A stretch of DNA of 5,659 nucleotides from Alphaproteobacteria bacterium (GTDB lineage Bacteria > Pseudomonadota > Alphaproteobacteria > Rhizobiales > Aestuariivirgaceae). The notes below the pieces were generated by a model that saw nothing but the letters and a program-made list of their open reading frames with translations, did not search any database and was not told the DNA's origin. Position numbers and translations under genes: made by a program. Within the stretch, counting starts at the first letter, position 1; every line of letters starts with the position of its first letter. Location: the NCBI GenBank assembly GCA_024279045.1, contig JAJRRZ010000248.1:1-5659 (forward strand), written 5' to 3'. Shown one piece after another: positions 5,536 through 5,659 of this stretch.

Positions 5536-5539
5536 CTAG

Positions 5540-5659
5540 GCTCCGGACTCAATTGAGCCACCATGTTACGATTGCAGCTATGCAGATGGCGGCGAGGAAA
5601 GTTTTGGCCAGTTTGTCGTAGCGGGTTGCGATACGGCGAAAGTCCTTCAGACGGCAGAA
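5540..5659 (-). mobile_element. IS5-family insertion sequence, transposase 3' end side (truncated by window)
   Basis: The element continues past the right edge. Its visible end begins GCTCCGGACTCAATT at 5540, directly after CTAG (5536-5539), a tetramer of the YTAR type reported as target for some IS5-family groups. The terminal repeat runs into the last codons of the transposase gene, a compact arrangement common in IS elements. The other end and any target duplication are outside the window, so completeness cannot be judged. Confidence 0.75.
5549..5659 (-). CDS. IS5-family transposase, C-terminal part (cut by window edge)
   Basis: Reading leftwards from the right edge, 36 codons and a TGA stop (5551-5549) encode FCRLKDFRRIATRYDKLAKT, then a hydrophobic tail ending WWLN. 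The segment LKxFRRIATRYDKLAxxFLA is the well-known stretch that follows the last catalytic glutamate of IS5-family DDE transposases; that glutamate itself would lie a few codons outside the window. The stop codon lies within the terminal inverted repeat. The gene points towards moaC, and the MITE-like element lies between them. No frameshift is visible in the part shown; whether the full transposase is intact cannot be seen. Confidence 0.85.
   Translation of the reverse strand, partial: FCRLKDFRRIATRYDKLAKTFLAAICIAAIVTWWLN

Overview
The window looks like chromosomal DNA from a high-GC proteobacterium, probably beta- or gammaproteobacterial. This rests on GC-rich third codon positions in all the housekeeping genes, proteobacterial-type TrpD, TrpC and MoaC sequences, and an IS5-family insertion sequence at the right edge. 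The organism cannot be named from the sequence alone.

Layout, left to right: (1) an MscS-family mechanosensitive channel gene on the + strand (to 1598), whose reading frame is still open at the left edge, so its true start is probably outside; (2) trpD, anthranilate phosphoribosyltransferase (1667-2683), preceded by a candidate promoter whose -35 box overlaps the channel's stop codon; (3) a hicB-hicA toxin-antitoxin pair on the - strand (2698-3095), wedged between trpD and trpC; (4) a divergent 110-bp control region with two short palindromes (3096-3205); (5) trpC, indole-3-glycerol-phosphate synthase (3206-4027), with a sharply AT-rich 60-bp patch over an active-site motif; (6) a fumarylacetoacetate-hydrolase-family gene (4024-4872) that overlaps trpC by 4 bp; (7) moaC, molybdenum cofactor synthesis (4880-5368); (8) a 159-bp nearly palindromic MITE-like element (5377-5535) starting 8 bp after the moaC stop; (9) the end of an IS5-family element (from 5540) with the C-terminus of its transposase on the - strand, cut by the right edge.

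How the genes fit together: trpD and trpC catalyse the second and fourth steps from chorismate to tryptophan. They are usually adjacent, but here they are split by an antisense toxin-antitoxin module, and trpG does not directly precede trpD. trpC, the FAH-family gene and moaC are tightly packed (4-bp overlap, then a 7-bp gap) and look like one transcription unit. The MITE-like hairpin sits directly behind that unit and could end or stabilise its transcript.

The main points of interest are the MITE-like palindrome whose ends match the neighbouring IS end, the AT-rich patch inside trpC, and the hicBA insertion. I found no multi-gene system here that I would call undescribed; these are local genome-dynamics signals around ordinary core genes.
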